Assembly: GCF_022953055.1 (NCBI RefSeq)
Contig: NZ_JALJEJ010000002.1
Location: forward strand, 124,001-188,000
DNA length: 64,000 nucleotides
Direction of reading: 5' to 3'
Source of the DNA: Mucilaginibacter straminoryzae
Lineage (GTDB): Bacteria > Bacteroidota > Bacteroidia > Sphingobacteriales > Sphingobacteriaceae
Below, piece after piece: positions 25,816 to 35,754 of the stretch. Made by a program: the position numbers and the translations under genes. Below the pieces are notes generated by a model, which had not been told where the DNA came from, searched no databases, and saw only the letters and a list, made by a program, of their open reading frames with translations. Position 1 is the first letter of the stretch; each line of letters begins with the position of its first letter.

Positions 25816-26826
25816 CGTCCTCATTGGGCAGGTTACTTTATACCTATTGTTGAGCAACAAGCCGATCACTATTTCGTGCGTGCCGTTACTTACTGTACGT
25901 AAGGCCGATGTGGTAAAATCGTAGGAGTAACCAACATTAATCAGCGAACTGATATTGATACCGGCAATAGCCGCTACCGCATCATTTCTACGATATGCTG
26001 CACCTATCCAAAAACGATCCCGAAAGGCCAGCTTTCCGTTGATATCAAACGTGGTAGGTACCGGGTTAATCACCTTTACCAAAACAGACGGCATAAAGGT
26101 GATATCATCTGTCACATACAGCTTTACACCTGCGGTAAAAAAGAAATGGGGCACTGTCTGGCTTTGGTTATAAGCGCCATTGGTGCTGAAATACAGATTT
26201 TGCTTAAGCAATTGCTGAGCAGATGCACCTACATAATAATCAGCAGAATACAGCCATACGCCCATGCCCAAGTCGGGTTTTATCTGGCTCACGTTACTGT
26301 TTGCAATAGCAGGATCATCTGCAAAATCGCCCAGCTGAATTTTAGACCGATCAAGGCCGATATTATTAATACCTGCTGATACACCTACCGCCAGGTTTAA
26401 CTTTGGCGCCAGGCCAAGGTGGTACGCATAGGTGGCGTTGATGGTAGTTTGGGTAATTGGCCCTGTCCTATCCCCTACCACCATTAAACCTACGCCATGG
26501 TGTGGTTCTGCGGCCATATACTCTTGCGTATAAGAGCGGCTTAGCGGATTGGTGCCGCCTGCTGCTGGCATCGCGGTAGCATCACCATCTATAAACTTAG
26601 CACCGATAGGCATATTCGCGGTAAGGTAAGTGGTAACGGGTGCACCATCCAGGCCCGTCCACTGCCTGCGATAGCCTGCTTTCACGTCCAGATAGTTTTC
26701 TATACCGCTCACCGCCGGGTTCAACAGGTAGTTATTAAAAACGTATTGGGTGTACTGGGGTTTCTGTTGCGAATACACACTTACCGTTAACAAACATAGC
26801 GCAACAAAAATGTAAATTTTTCTCAT
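25810..26826 (-). CDS. PorP/SprF family type IX secretion system outer-membrane protein
   Basis: The 338-residue protein has a signal peptide (MRKIYIFVALCLLTVSVYSQ) followed by the PorP/SprF opening QYTQYVFNNYLLNPAVSGIE, and RRQWTGLDGAPVTTYL, which are diagnostic of the family. The rest is an outer-membrane beta-barrel. SprF-type proteins serve as cell-surface attachment or export partners for particular T9SS cargo. Its ATG overlaps the stop of the upstream giant gene by 4 bp, so this barrel is very probably dedicated to that cargo. Confidence 0.93.
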   Translation of the reverse strand: MRKIYIFVALCLLTVSVYSQQKPQYTQYVFNNYLLNPAVSGIENYLDVKAGYRRQWTGLDGAPVTTYLTANMPIGAKFIDGDATAMPAAGGTNPLSRSYTQEYMAAEPHHGVGLMVVGDRTGPITQTTINATYAYHLGLAPKLNLAVGVSAGINNIGLDRSKIQLGDFADDPAIANSNVSQIKPDLGMGVWLYSADYYVGASAQQLLKQNLYFSTNGAYNQSQTVPHFFFTAGVKLYVTDDITFMPSVLVKVINPVPTTFDINGKLAFRDRFWIGAAYRRNDAVAAIAGINISSLINVGYSYDFTTSALRTVSNGTHEIVIGLLLNNRYKVTCPMRTF

Positions 26827-29800
26827 CTGATAATTGTGATAGTTCCGGCAACTGTTTTACGGCGGTTACCCGGGGTTATGATGTAATAATAAACACCAGC
26901 AGGTAAGTTAGCATTTTTATACGTTCCATCCCAGGGAACACTATATCCTGATGAAAAATAAATTTTCTGCCCGTTCCTGTCAAAAACCTCTACAGTAGCT
27001 CCGGGGTAGTTATTTAGATACTTAATATCCCAGAAATCATTTACCCCGTCATTATTAGGTGTAAACGTATTAGGAATTTCAGGTGCTTTTAAAACATAAA
27101 CATTTACCGAAGACATGGCCGTACAACCGTCTGCGGATGTTACCGTAAGCGTGTATTGGGTATCCTCTGTCGGCGTGGCAATAGGCTGTAATACGTCATC
27201 CCGGTTTAAACCTACAGATGGTGTCCATTTATATTTCAGATTGTTGCCGCTTGCCGTAGCGTCAAGGGTCGCCGTTTCTAAACCTTCAAGATAATGCTTG
27301 TCCGGGCCAGCATTAACCGTTGGCGTAGGATATACTACAATATTCATAGAGCTACTGTAAGTACAACCGGTATTATCTGCCGTAAACAAATAGTTGATAT
27401 TAGCAGTACCCGCACCTGCATCCGCAGGACTAAACAACCCGGACGCGCTTACCCCCTTGCCAGTAAAGACAGCCGTACCTGAAAACCCGTGGGTATCCGG
27501 CGTGATCTGGAACGGCGCGGTCTCGGCACAAACCGGCGCAATAGCAGGCAGATCTGCGTAAGGATTTGCATTAACGACAATATTGGTAACTGGCGTTATA
27601 CTGAAACAGCTTTGCCCGGAATATACCGCCATTTGTACTGCAAAGGTCTTGGTAAGCGGCGAGTTAAAATAGCCGTAGTTATGGGTATATTTTCCGTCTG
27701 CAGGTATCTGCCCTTTGCTGCGGTAAAAAACAGTGGTATCGTTAGGGTGATTGTTATAATCAAACCACCATACCACCTTGGTGATATTACCAAAATCAAC
27801 CGTAGACTGATCATCAAATATCACATCATTCGCACTACATAAGGTATTCGCATTCTCCACTGCAAACTGTGCCTTCGGAATTGCACCGTTAACGGTAAGC
27901 GCCTGCGTTTTTACAGCCTTACAACCGTATTTAGAAGTGACTGTCAGCGTTACGTTATAAACCCCGGCGGCACTATATTTATGTGATGGAGATTGTGTTG
28001 TCGACGTATTGTTGGCAGGAGCAGCATTTTGATCGCCGAAATCCCACAAATAGGTAAACGCGCTCTCGGTATGATCCGCAATGGTACTTGTTCCCGTAAA
28101 TTTGGCAGATGCATCGGCAAGGCAGACGTCGGGTAGAACAAAATCAGGTACCGGAACGGGGTAAACATTAATATTTGTGGAAGTTGTGCTTATACAGCCC
28201 GTTTGCGAAGTAACCGTTAATTTAACCGTATAAGGCTGAGCGTTTTGATACGTATGTTTCGGGTTCTGTTCTATAGATGTTTGCCCATCTCCAAAATCCC
28301 AGTTCCATCCTGTCAAATTACCATCTCCCGGCGTCGATTTATCTGTAAAGGCAATTTCCTGTCCGGCACAATCTATCGGTGACAGGGTAAACGAAGCTAC
28401 GGGTAGTTTATTGATATGTACTTTAACAATTGATGATACGCCTGCACAATTGTTCTCATTGATGGTGGTTAACACTACATTATAGTCACCTGGTGCGGCA
28501 TAAACATGTTTAGGGTTCTGCAAATCAGAACTTGTTCCGTCGCCAAAATCCCAGTGCCAGCTTTTTATCGGCAGTAATGTGGCTACGCTGGTATCCCTAA
28601 AAGCGGTGCTATCACCAAAACAAGTAGCGCTGTAAGTAAAACCGGCCTTCGGCGGATCGGCTATATTAAAATCGAATTCTACCTCTTCAGTAGCGCCGCA
28701 GTCTGATGCGGTTGGATTAAAAACACTGGCAATAACCGTATAATTACCCTTGGTAAAGGTTTTTGAATTGGTATAAGTATAGGTATACAAGGTTTGGCCG
28801 TTCTTTTGGCTCACCTGCGGTGTCAGGTTGGTCTGTACAACCGGGGCCGAGCCATCTTTAAAATCCCAGGAAATATTTGTCGTCTGGTACGGCAACGTTA
28901 TTTTAAGCAGATAAGTAACAGCCGAACAACCTGCGGTAAGCTGGCTGGTGCCCGAAGGCTCCTGCAGCGAAATGTATTCGTTTAGATTTTTTAGGTCTGT
29001 ACCTGCCGCGTAGCCATAAGATTCTACATTTCCGAAACCGTAGGCAATGGCGTTAAAACTTTCTGACGAACTGATATTATGCGTACCCGCCGCCACGCTG
29101 ATCTGCGCATAAGCATAAGCGCTATTGGCAGGCACCGGGGTAAAGGTATTATAAGCAGCGCCATCAAGTTTAAAAGAAGAAACACCCGTAGTTGGTATTA
29201 CTACGTTGATAAATTGCTTAGTAATGGCATAGTGCGGTGTGGAATAAAGCGTAACGTGATCCAGGCTTTGTTCCAGCGGGTTCAGATAGATCATCTCCGG
29301 GTCGCCGGTAGTTTCAGTTATTCTTGTACAATTTGGCCCGTTACCTTGTGATGGTGTGTACTGCACCACCTGCACCGGTTTATCGGCAGATATAGTTTTT
29401 GCGGTTGTACCGTCAAACTCATAATATAAGCCGCTGTATTGCGATTTCGGAACAGCCTGTCCGTCTACGGTAATGTTAGTAGTTGAATCTGTCATTACTA
29501 CCCGGTAAACGTCAAACGCCCTGCTGGCCAGCGGCACAGTGATATAGTTTTTACCCCATGACGAGGTTGGATATACCTGCTGGAAAAGATTATCGGCAGT
29601 AATAGCCGTAGTACATGAAATAGAGATTTTACTGCTGCCCGAAAAAACGGCTATCCTCTTACAACCGCTATTGTTAACATTTACGGTTTTAATGTGGGTA
29701 GAAGTAAGGTCGTTTGCGGATAAACCCTGGTAAACCTCACCTTTTTGTAACGTAACGGTAAATGTCGTTCCCTTCAAATGCCCTGAAAGCAAATCAGCAG

Positions 29801-30329
29801 AGGGGGTAATTTCTACCGTAGTATTATCTTCTACCGCAATAATATTAAATACAGAATATGTAGGGCGAGAAGCTGGTTCATTAGAACGCTGCGTATAATT
29901 GATAGACTGGTAGTCTTTACCCAGGGTACTCACCGGCAGTAATAACGTAGCCCCTGATACTGCTTGCGCATAAATATGCGCATAAACGGCAATGGCTTTA
30001 TCCGAGGTAATGTGGATACCTTTTAAGAATTGCCCTTCGGTTCCGCCGAGATAAGCCGTTGACGGAATCGCTACCTCTGTAACGCTATTCGCTTGTACCG
30101 TAAATGTTTGCGAATAATTGATTCCCGGAATTTCAACCACCCCGGATGTGTTCACATCAGAAGTAATATATAACGCCATCTGGCTGGGTTGGTTGCCGGT
30201 AACACCGGCGACATGGATCATGTAAGCCGTCCAAAACTCTGTACCCTTATTGGTAGTACTTTGTGCTGACGCTTTATTGAGGTTGAATAAACAAACTAAA
30301 AAAATAGCAAAACCGGCACAAAGCTTCAC
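26823..30329 (-). CDS. Giant secreted PKD-repeat protein, IgGFc-binding-like N-terminus, T9SS type B sorting domain
   Basis: The 1168-residue protein has a signal peptide ending near residue 22 (NKASAQ). Next comes an N-terminal region (about 25-480) with the IgGFc-binding-domain opening GTEFWTAYMIHV. Then come about four PKD-type beta-sandwich domains (about 560-930) with repeated WDFGDG motifs (WHWDFGDGTS, WNWDFGDGQTS, YLWDFGDQN), each followed by P-K/S-H-x-Y. The last 85 residues are the gliding-type sorting domain (IPNTFTPNNDGVNDFWDI, VEVFDRNGQKIY, LPAGVYYYII). It should be exported by the T9SS and held at or released from the cell surface, probably as an adhesin. The partner barrel overlaps its 3' end. 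Confidence 0.92.
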   Translation of the reverse strand: MKLCAGFAIFLVCLFNLNKASAQSTTNKGTEFWTAYMIHVAGVTGNQPSQMALYITSDVNTSGVVEIPGINYSQTFTVQANSVTEVAIPSTAYLGGTEGQFLKGIHITSDKAIAVYAHIYAQAVSGATLLLPVSTLGKDYQSINYTQRSNEPASRPTYSVFNIIAVEDNTTVEITPSADLLSGHLKGTTFTVTLQKGEVYQGLSANDLTSTHIKTVNVNNSGCKRIAVFSGSSKISISCTTAITADNLFQQVYPTSSWGKNYITVPLASRAFDVYRVVMTDSTTNITVDGQAVPKSQYSGLYYEFDGTTAKTISADKPVQVVQYTPSQGNGPNCTRITETTGDPEMIYLNPLEQSLDHVTLYSTPHYAITKQFINVVIPTTGVSSFKLDGAAYNTFTPVPANSAYAYAQISVAAGTHNISSSESFNAIAYGFGNVESYGYAAGTDLKNLNEYISLQEPSGTSQLTAGCSAVTYLLKITLPYQTTNISWDFKDGSAPVVQTNLTPQVSQKNGQTLYTYTYTNSKTFTKGNYTVIASVFNPTASDCGATEEVEFDFNIADPPKAGFTYSATCFGDSTAFRDTSVATLLPIKSWHWDFGDGTSSDLQNPKHVYAAPGDYNVVLTTINENNCAGVSSIVKVHINKLPVASFTLSPIDCAGQEIAFTDKSTPGDGNLTGWNWDFGDGQTSIEQNPKHTYQNAQPYTVKLTVTSQTGCISTTSTNINVYPVPVPDFVLPDVCLADASAKFTGTSTIADHTESAFTYLWDFGDQNAAPANNTSTTQSPSHKYSAAGVYNVTLTVTSKYGCKAVKTQALTVNGAIPKAQFAVENANTLCSANDVIFDDQSTVDFGNITKVVWWFDYNNHPNDTTVFYRSKGQIPADGKYTHNYGYFNSPLTKTFAVQMAVYSGQSCFSITPVTNIVVNANPYADLPAIAPVCAETAPFQITPDTHGFSGTAVFTGKGVSASGLFSPADAGAGTANINYLFTADNTGCTYSSSMNIVVYPTPTVNAGPDKHYLEGLETATLDATASGNNLKYKWTPSVGLNRDDVLQPIATPTEDTQYTLTVTSADGCTAMSSVNVYVLKAPEIPNTFTPNNDGVNDFWDIKYLNNYPGATVEVFDRNGQKIYFSSGYSVPWDGTYKNANLPAGVYYYIITPGNRRKTVAGTITIIR

Positions 30330-30411
30330 TGTGAGTTGTCTTAATTAGGGGTGAATAATAATAACAATAGCTTGTGCCAATATAGCTATATTATTACTAT
30401 AAAAGAAAATA

Positions 30412-30858
30412 TCACTGCGGTTTTGCCAGCCCTTGCAGGGCTGCGTTGGCTTGCTTCAGCTTTTGCATCAAATCGCGGTTTTCTTTGCGAAGGTGGTAGA
30501 TTTCCATCGCATTCTGGATATACATTTTCAGCTCTTCATTCTGCCAGGGCTTTACCAGGTATTTATAAACCTGGCCGCGATTAATAGCATCCATTACGGC
30601 ATTGATATCTGCAAATCCGGTAAGTAATATTCTGATGGTATCTGGGTAAACGGGTAAAATACTCTCTAAAAATTCGATACCTGTTACGGTAGGCATACGC
30701 TGGTCTGTAATAATTACGCCGATCTCGTTGTTATCGAGTATTTTACGGCCTTCGCGCGCAGATTGCGCGGTAAAAATTGTGAAATCGCGCCTGAAAGCAG
30801 CCTTAAAGCTGTTTAAATTGTTAATTTCGTCGTCAACGTACAGTACGCCGTATTGCAT
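30412..30858 (-). CDS. Stand-alone response regulator receiver protein
   Basis: The 148-residue protein is one receiver domain: acidic pair D9/D10 (VLYVDDE), phospho-acceptor D52 (VIITDQRMPT), T79 (LLTGF) and K102 (YLVKPW). The D-Q-R-M-P pattern is the RpfG/HD-GYP-associated receiver subtype, but no output domain follows, only a C-terminal coiled coil (about 118-142, LRKENRDLMQKLKQANAAL). It is divergent from a histidine kinase gene 104 bp away, so the two probably form one pathway. It likely acts through protein binding. Confidence 0.92.
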   Translation of the reverse strand: MQYGVLYVDDEINNLNSFKAAFRRDFTIFTAQSAREGRKILDNNEIGVIITDQRMPTVTGIEFLESILPVYPDTIRILLTGFADINAVMDAINRGQVYKYLVKPWQNEELKMYIQNAMEIYHLRKENRDLMQKLKQANAALQGLAKPQ

Positions 30859-30962
30859 AAGTTCATCTTAATTAAGCACTTAACCCAACTACGATTTTTA
30901 CGCAACAGGGTTAATTAGGTTCTTTAAATTTACGTTTTTAACTGCGATTAATTGTCTTCGGG

Positions 30963-33095
30963 ATGAAAAAACTGTTTTTAGTGTTAATGCTGCTATCTTT
31001 TGCGGTGCAACTGCGGGCGGCAGACACGCTAACGGTACGCGAAAATGATGCAATCCTGATCAGCAAGAAGTTTTACGAAGAACTGGAAGACCCCAAGGCG
31101 TTATTGCAGGCCAGGGAAATTATCAATAACCCACGTTTTCATCAACCGGATGACGAACTGCCAGAGATAAAATACGACGAGGCCGCCATTTGGCTGAAGG
31201 TTAAGATACGAAATAAGACGGCGCAACCTTTTATTCCTATTACCATCAGCGGCAGTGTTATTGATGAATTTGACCTCTATTTCGTCGGGACCAGTAAGCG
31301 TTTGCTCCATCTAAAATCGTCTAACCCAAAATTCAATTCCAACCAGCTTCAATCTAACCTTACCAATATCAATTTTGCACTACTACCAGATTCTACCCGC
31401 ACCATCTACCTGCGTATCAAGAGTAGTGCAAACACGGTCATTCCCGTTCAGGTGCATAGCGCTACTTACTTCCTTCAATCTATCAGCACTCAAAACTTAA
31501 TTCTCGGCGCTTTTATCGGTATGGTGCTCGTGATGGCGGCTTATCACCTGCTGCTTTTCTTCACGGTGAAAGATATCAGCTACTTCTATTACACCTTATA
31601 TATTATTTCGCTTGCGTTAACGCAAATTCTTTTAAGGGGGGTCGGCACCAATTTATTTCAAAATAATCAGCAGCTTTTGAATGATATTGTCCAGCCCATC
31701 ACACGGATGATGCTTGGCATCACCATCATTCTTTTTGTATATGAATTTCTACAGATCAAGAATCGTGGAAAAACCCTTCAGGTATATTTCAAGGGTATGT
31801 TCATTTTCTATTGCCTGCCTTTGTTATTTGTAATCACCGGCTTGCCGCATATTGCCTATAACATCATTTCAGTAAGCGCACTGATGGTCTCCGTTTCACT
31901 ACTGGTTATCGGTGGCTCGCTTTACTTTAAGGGTTATACCCCTGCGAAATATTTTATGCTTGCGTGGACACTGTTCTTTGTTTCCATTATTGTTACTGTG
32001 CTGCGCAACCAGGGCCTGGTTCCTTACAACAACTTTACCCTTAATATTGTGCTCTATAGTTCAGCCATTGAATTTGTGCTGTTCTCTGTCGCCCTGGCAG
32101 ACCGCATCAATTTCTACAGACAACAACATAACCAGGCACAATCGGCGGCGCTGGCTATTGCACTTGAAAACGAACGGCTGATCACCGAACAAAACCTGAT
32201 ACTCGAAAGAAAAGTAAACGAACGCACCGTAGAGCTAATAGAAAGTAACAAAACCCTGCAGGTGAGCCTGGAAAACCTTCAGGCCACCCAGTCACAACTG
32301 ATCGCGACGGAAAAGATGGCATCCCTGGGGCAACTTACAGCCGGGATAGCCCATGAAATTAACAACCCCATTAATTTTGTAAGCGCCAACGTACAGCCGC
32401 TGCGACTTGATTTCCTGGAAGTGTTTGACCTGATAGAAAAATACATTGCATTTGAGCACGAACCTGATAATGGCGCACTGAAAGATGAGGTAAACCGTTA
32501 TCGCCAGCAGATCGATGTTGATTATATCAAACAAGAGATCCTCACGCTTTTAGAAGGCATTGAAGAAGGCGCTTTGCGTACCAAAGAAATTGTGGACAGC
32601 CTGCGGACGTTCAGCCGCACAGACGAGCAATCTTTAAAAGCAGCAGATATTAATAAGGCTATTTTAAGCACATTAGTTATCCTGCGCAGTGCTATCCCCG
32701 CCTATATATCCATACAGCCGGTACTGGATAAACTGCCATTGATCAATTGCTACCCCGGTAAGATTAGCCAGGTATTCATTAACCTTATCTCAAATAGCAT
32801 TGATGCCATCAAGGCAAAAGATACGCATGAGAACGAGTTTATCCTGATCACGACATCGGATTATGAAAAAGAAATAGAGATCCGAATAAAAGATACCGGA
32901 ACCGGCATATCCCCCGAGGCTAAGCACCGCATTTTTGACCCCTTTTACACCACTAAAGAAGTTGGTGAAGGAACAGGCCTTGGCCTTTCCATTGTATTTG
33001 GTATCATAGAAAAGCACCAGGGACATATAGAAGTGGAATCGGAGCCCGGCGTAGGAACTACAATAACGGTCAGGCTACCCAAAAACCTTAATTAA
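30963..33095 (+). CDS. 7TMR-DISM sensor histidine kinase
   Basis: The 710-residue protein has a signal peptide (about 1-20), a periplasmic 7TMR-DISMED2 beta domain (about 25-175; EAAIWLKVKIRNKT), seven membrane helices (about 180-385), a coiled coil (about 390-440), a HisKA domain with the phospho-accepting histidine in LTAGIAHEINNPINFV, and a HATPase domain with N box LISNSIDAI, G1 IKDTGTGIS and G2 GEGTGLGLSIVFGI. DISMED2 domains resemble carbohydrate-binding modules and may sense glycans. The divergent receiver at 30412 is the likely partner. Confidence 0.94.
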   Translation: MKKLFLVLMLLSFAVQLRAADTLTVRENDAILISKKFYEELEDPKALLQAREIINNPRFHQPDDELPEIKYDEAAIWLKVKIRNKTAQPFIPITISGSVIDEFDLYFVGTSKRLLHLKSSNPKFNSNQLQSNLTNINFALLPDSTRTIYLRIKSSANTVIPVQVHSATYFLQSISTQNLILGAFIGMVLVMAAYHLLLFFTVKDISYFYYTLYIISLALTQILLRGVGTNLFQNNQQLLNDIVQPITRMMLGITIILFVYEFLQIKNRGKTLQVYFKGMFIFYCLPLLFVITGLPHIAYNIISVSALMVSVSLLVIGGSLYFKGYTPAKYFMLAWTLFFVSIIVTVLRNQGLVPYNNFTLNIVLYSSAIEFVLFSVALADRINFYRQQHNQAQSAALAIALENERLITEQNLILERKVNERTVELIESNKTLQVSLENLQATQSQLIATEKMASLGQLTAGIAHEINNPINFVSANVQPLRLDFLEVFDLIEKYIAFEHEPDNGALKDEVNRYRQQIDVDYIKQEILTLLEGIEEGALRTKEIVDSLRTFSRTDEQSLKAADINKAILSTLVILRSAIPAYISIQPVLDKLPLINCYPGKISQVFINLISNSIDAIKAKDTHENEFILITTSDYEKEIEIRIKDTGTGISPEAKHRIFDPFYTTKEVGEGTGLGLSIVFGIIEKHQGHIEVESEPGVGTTITVRLPKNLN

Positions 33096-33182
33096 TTTAG
33101 GGTGCCCGCCCTTTTCTCAAATGGAGACTTTGCGGGTTAGCAACCGCCAGACACGATCAGAAAAGCCGCTTAAGCTTTATCC

Positions 33183-33896
33183 TTAATTATCTGACAGCAA
33201 TTTATCCGGGTTGGGCACAAAATTCAGGAACGATTCGAAATTCTCGAGATATTCCTCTTTGTTTAACCGGTAATAAAACGCGCCTTTTTTTGAGGTTTGC
33301 TTATCCTTTTCGGGTAGCTTAATCAGCAACCCGGTAGAAAGCACCTTGCGGCTGAAGTTGCGGTCGTCAAACTCGGTCTGATAGATTCCCTCATATAATG
33401 CCTGCAGTTGGGGAATAGTAAATCGGTCTGGCAGCAGGTTGAACAGTATGGGATGAAGGGCTGCCTTGTAGCGCAATTGCTTTTTGGCCAGGCGTACCAT
33501 TTCATTATGGTCAAAGATCAGCGAAGGCGCTTCATTCAGCAGGAACCACTCGGCATGAGCATCATCATTCAACTGGTTTTCATACCGGTGAATATCTATC
33601 AAAGCAAAATAAGCGATAGAGATGGTACGCTCTACCGGGTCGCGGTTTGGGTCACCGAAAACCTGCAACTGCTCCAGGTAAACATCTTTCAACCCGGTAC
33701 GAAGCTCGAGCACCCTATTGGCGGCATCATTTGGGGTTTCATCGGCTTCAATGAAACCTCCCATTAAACTCCATTTTCCTTTATTGGGCTCAAAAGAGCG
33801 CTTTACTAATAACAGCTTAATATGCTGCCCGTCGAAACCGAATACGATACAATCGACAGCAATTAAAACTCTTTTCTGGCCGGTATACTTTTGCAT
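33183..33896 (-). CDS. NrtR-like regulator: Nudix domain plus winged helix
   Basis: The 237-residue protein has an N-terminal Nudix fold (about 8-145) and a C-terminal winged helix (about 155-225, with FTIPQLQALYEGIY and DRNFSRKVLSTGLL). This is the layout of NrtR-family transcription factors. The Nudix box keeps the first Gly and Glu (GFIEADE) but the catalytic REUxEE stretch reads RVLELR, so two of the metal-binding glutamates are lost and hydrolysis is unlikely. It probably binds a nucleotide or sugar ligand and controls carbohydrate genes, as known Bacteroidota NrtR-like regulators do. Its target is not obvious here. Confidence 0.9.
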   Translation of the reverse strand: MQKYTGQKRVLIAVDCIVFGFDGQHIKLLLVKRSFEPNKGKWSLMGGFIEADETPNDAANRVLELRTGLKDVYLEQLQVFGDPNRDPVERTISIAYFALIDIHRYENQLNDDAHAEWFLLNEAPSLIFDHNEMVRLAKKQLRYKAALHPILFNLLPDRFTIPQLQALYEGIYQTEFDDRNFSRKVLSTGLLIKLPEKDKQTSKKGAFYYRLNKEEYLENFESFLNFVPNPDKLLSDN

Positions 33897-33962
33897 AGCT
33901 TATTGTGCTATGCAATTATATAATAAATTGTCATTAAAACAATAAATCCTTAACACACAACG

Positions 33963-34733
33963 TCAGCTCTTGATGATATAAGTCTTCATAACCGGTTTAA
34001 TCAATAGTGTGTTTGCGCATTTGATCTGCCAGGTATTCTTATCCTGCACATATAATATAATCCGGAGATTACTTCCGCGCATATCATCTGGTATGGTTAA
34101 CTGCACGGAACCACTTCGCTCCCCTTTTACGGTTTTAAACACCCTTACCACATTAACATGGCTGATGGTTGTTCCTTTATTTTCGCCGGCGGCTACCCTG
34201 CTGACCGCACGTTCCTGAACAAGGGCAACGTTTATCAACTCTTTATCACTGAAGTTTTCTAACTGGTAATTAACGTTCAACTCGCGGTTTTTGAATGATG
34301 CCGAGCAAGCGATGGAATTATCCGGCACCCTGCGGATGTTCGCATTGATCAAGTTATGCAGCGTGCCAGACTGCGAACCAATCAGTTCTTTCTGCCCGTT
34401 AACAATAGCCTGGGGAGTGTAAATACTGGCCCCAAATAACTGCCCATAGCGCTGCTGCCGCTGGGTAAAGGCCGAATTACTGAACGGGTCTTTCCAGCCC
34501 AGGTTATCCCAATAGTCCACATGAAAGCTAAGCAGGTATAACGTTTTGCCGGCGTATTCAAGATTAAGCTTCACCAGAACGTCATCCGCAGGTGGACAGC
34601 TTGAGCAACCTTCAGAAGTAAAAAGCTCTACCACTGCAAAGCCGGTCATCGGGACTTGGCCTACAGACCTTACAGGCAGCAATGCCATTAATAGCATCAA
34701 TGGAATACATAGAACAAGGCAGCTGTTTTTCAT
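33963..34733 (-). CDS. DUF1223 secreted thioredoxin-like protein
   Basis: The 256-residue protein has a signal peptide (about 1-25, ending SVGQ) and the DUF1223 signature VVELFTSEGCSSCPPADDVL, whose C-S-S-C lies where thioredoxins carry their redox pair. HVDYWDNLGWKDPFS and the IYTPQAIVNG cis-proline-like segment are also family marks. A beta-sandwich C-terminal part follows. Family function is not established; periplasmic redox work is inferred from the fold. Confidence 0.9.
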   Translation of the reverse strand: MKNSCLVLCIPLMLLMALLPVRSVGQVPMTGFAVVELFTSEGCSSCPPADDVLVKLNLEYAGKTLYLLSFHVDYWDNLGWKDPFSNSAFTQRQQRYGQLFGASIYTPQAIVNGQKELIGSQSGTLHNLINANIRRVPDNSIACSASFKNRELNVNYQLENFSDKELINVALVQERAVSRVAAGENKGTTISHVNVVRVFKTVKGERSGSVQLTIPDDMRGSNLRIILYVQDKNTWQIKCANTLLIKPVMKTYIIKS

Positions 34734-34774
34734 AACTTAAATATAAATCCCGCTTGAATGACTTTATTGAATTA

Positions 34775-35413
34775 TCATCCAAGCAGACCGTTTCGTTCAA
34801 AATATTTCTGCAGCGTATCTGGTGCCGTCATTAAAAAGGTTTGGATACCCAATTGCTGTGCCGAGGCAATATGTTGCGGACTATCGTCAATAAATAATGT
34901 TTCCGATGCCTCAAGGCCATTCTCTTCCAACACACGTTTAAATAAAGCATGCTCTGGTTTACGCAGGCCGGTAAAATGAGAATAGTAAACCTTCTCGAAA
35001 AGGTGATCGTTACCCTCAAAATCAAACTCGCGCTTCAGGTAATCCATAATGTAGTTGTAATGGATCTCGTTAATGTTACTCAACAGGAAGGTACGGTAAT
35101 GCTCCTTTACGCGCAGCAAAAGATCATGGTTACCTTCGGCAATACCTATTAGAATGCTGTTCCAGGCTTTATCAATCTGCTCATCCGTCAAGTCGGGGTT
35201 GCCTGCCCTTTCCCGGATACGTGCCCTGAACTCAGCTGCGGTGATCTGCCCTCTTTCCAGCAGATCAAAAATTGGGTCTTGCTGCAGATGACCGTAGAAA
35301 GCATCGACATCGTTGATGCCGATATCTTTCAGTGCCTGCTGAACGCGTTTAAAATCTATGGCGAAGATTACATTGCCATAATCGAAAATGATATTCTTAA
35401 TAGCGGTTGACAT
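34775..35413 (-). CDS. HAD-superfamily hydrolase, YihX-like
   Basis: The 212-residue protein has HAD motif I FDYGNVIFAIDF. The second acidic residue of the usual DxD is replaced by Asn, as in YihX, which is an alpha-D-glucose-1-phosphate phosphatase in E. coli. Motif II is LLSNINEIH, motif III the lysine in GLRKPEHALF and motif IV FIDDSPQHI. The helical cap (about 15-95) is of the C1 type. Phosphatase activity on a sugar phosphate is likely, but the substrate is unproven. It lies 41 bp upstream of the DUF1223 gene. Confidence 0.9.
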   Translation of the reverse strand: MSTAIKNIIFDYGNVIFAIDFKRVQQALKDIGINDVDAFYGHLQQDPIFDLLERGQITAAEFRARIRERAGNPDLTDEQIDKAWNSILIGIAEGNHDLLLRVKEHYRTFLLSNINEIHYNYIMDYLKREFDFEGNDHLFEKVYYSHFTGLRKPEHALFKRVLEENGLEASETLFIDDSPQHIASAQQLGIQTFLMTAPDTLQKYFERNGLLG

Positions 35414-35706
35414 AATACGAAGATGCCTTTCCTTCAGCGGTAGTGCAAACGAAATATTTTTTAATTCCTACAAAAAATATTTACCGCAAAACAGCGCTCA
35501 AACATTGCATTAGCCGCTTATTCTGAAAAGTTGTTTGATTATGTATGGTATGGGCACTTCGCAGGGCAACATGTAGCATAAAATGTCCGTTATATAGTTA
35601 TTTGTCCCCATTTAGATACATCCCCTTTGGCAACTGTATCTATTTCTATCCATTTCTTCACACAAGCTAATATTCTGCCAAAAGTTAATTTTTTTAAAAT
35701 AATTTC

Positions 35707-35736
35707 TTGATTATTAAAATAATTAATCTACCTTTA
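35707..35736 (+). promoter_or_regulatory. Promoter of the PA14/beta-helix lipoprotein gene
   Basis: TTG (35707-35709), a 19-bp spacer and TACCTTTA (35729-35736) match the Bacteroidota consensus TTG-N19-TAnnTTTG in all but the last base. The start point would be near 35741, leaving a leader of about 125 nt. The 5' part of this 453-bp gap (35414-35700) is AT-rich and shows nothing else I can name. Confidence 0.6.
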
Positions 35737-35754
35737 AGTATTATTTAGAAAAAC

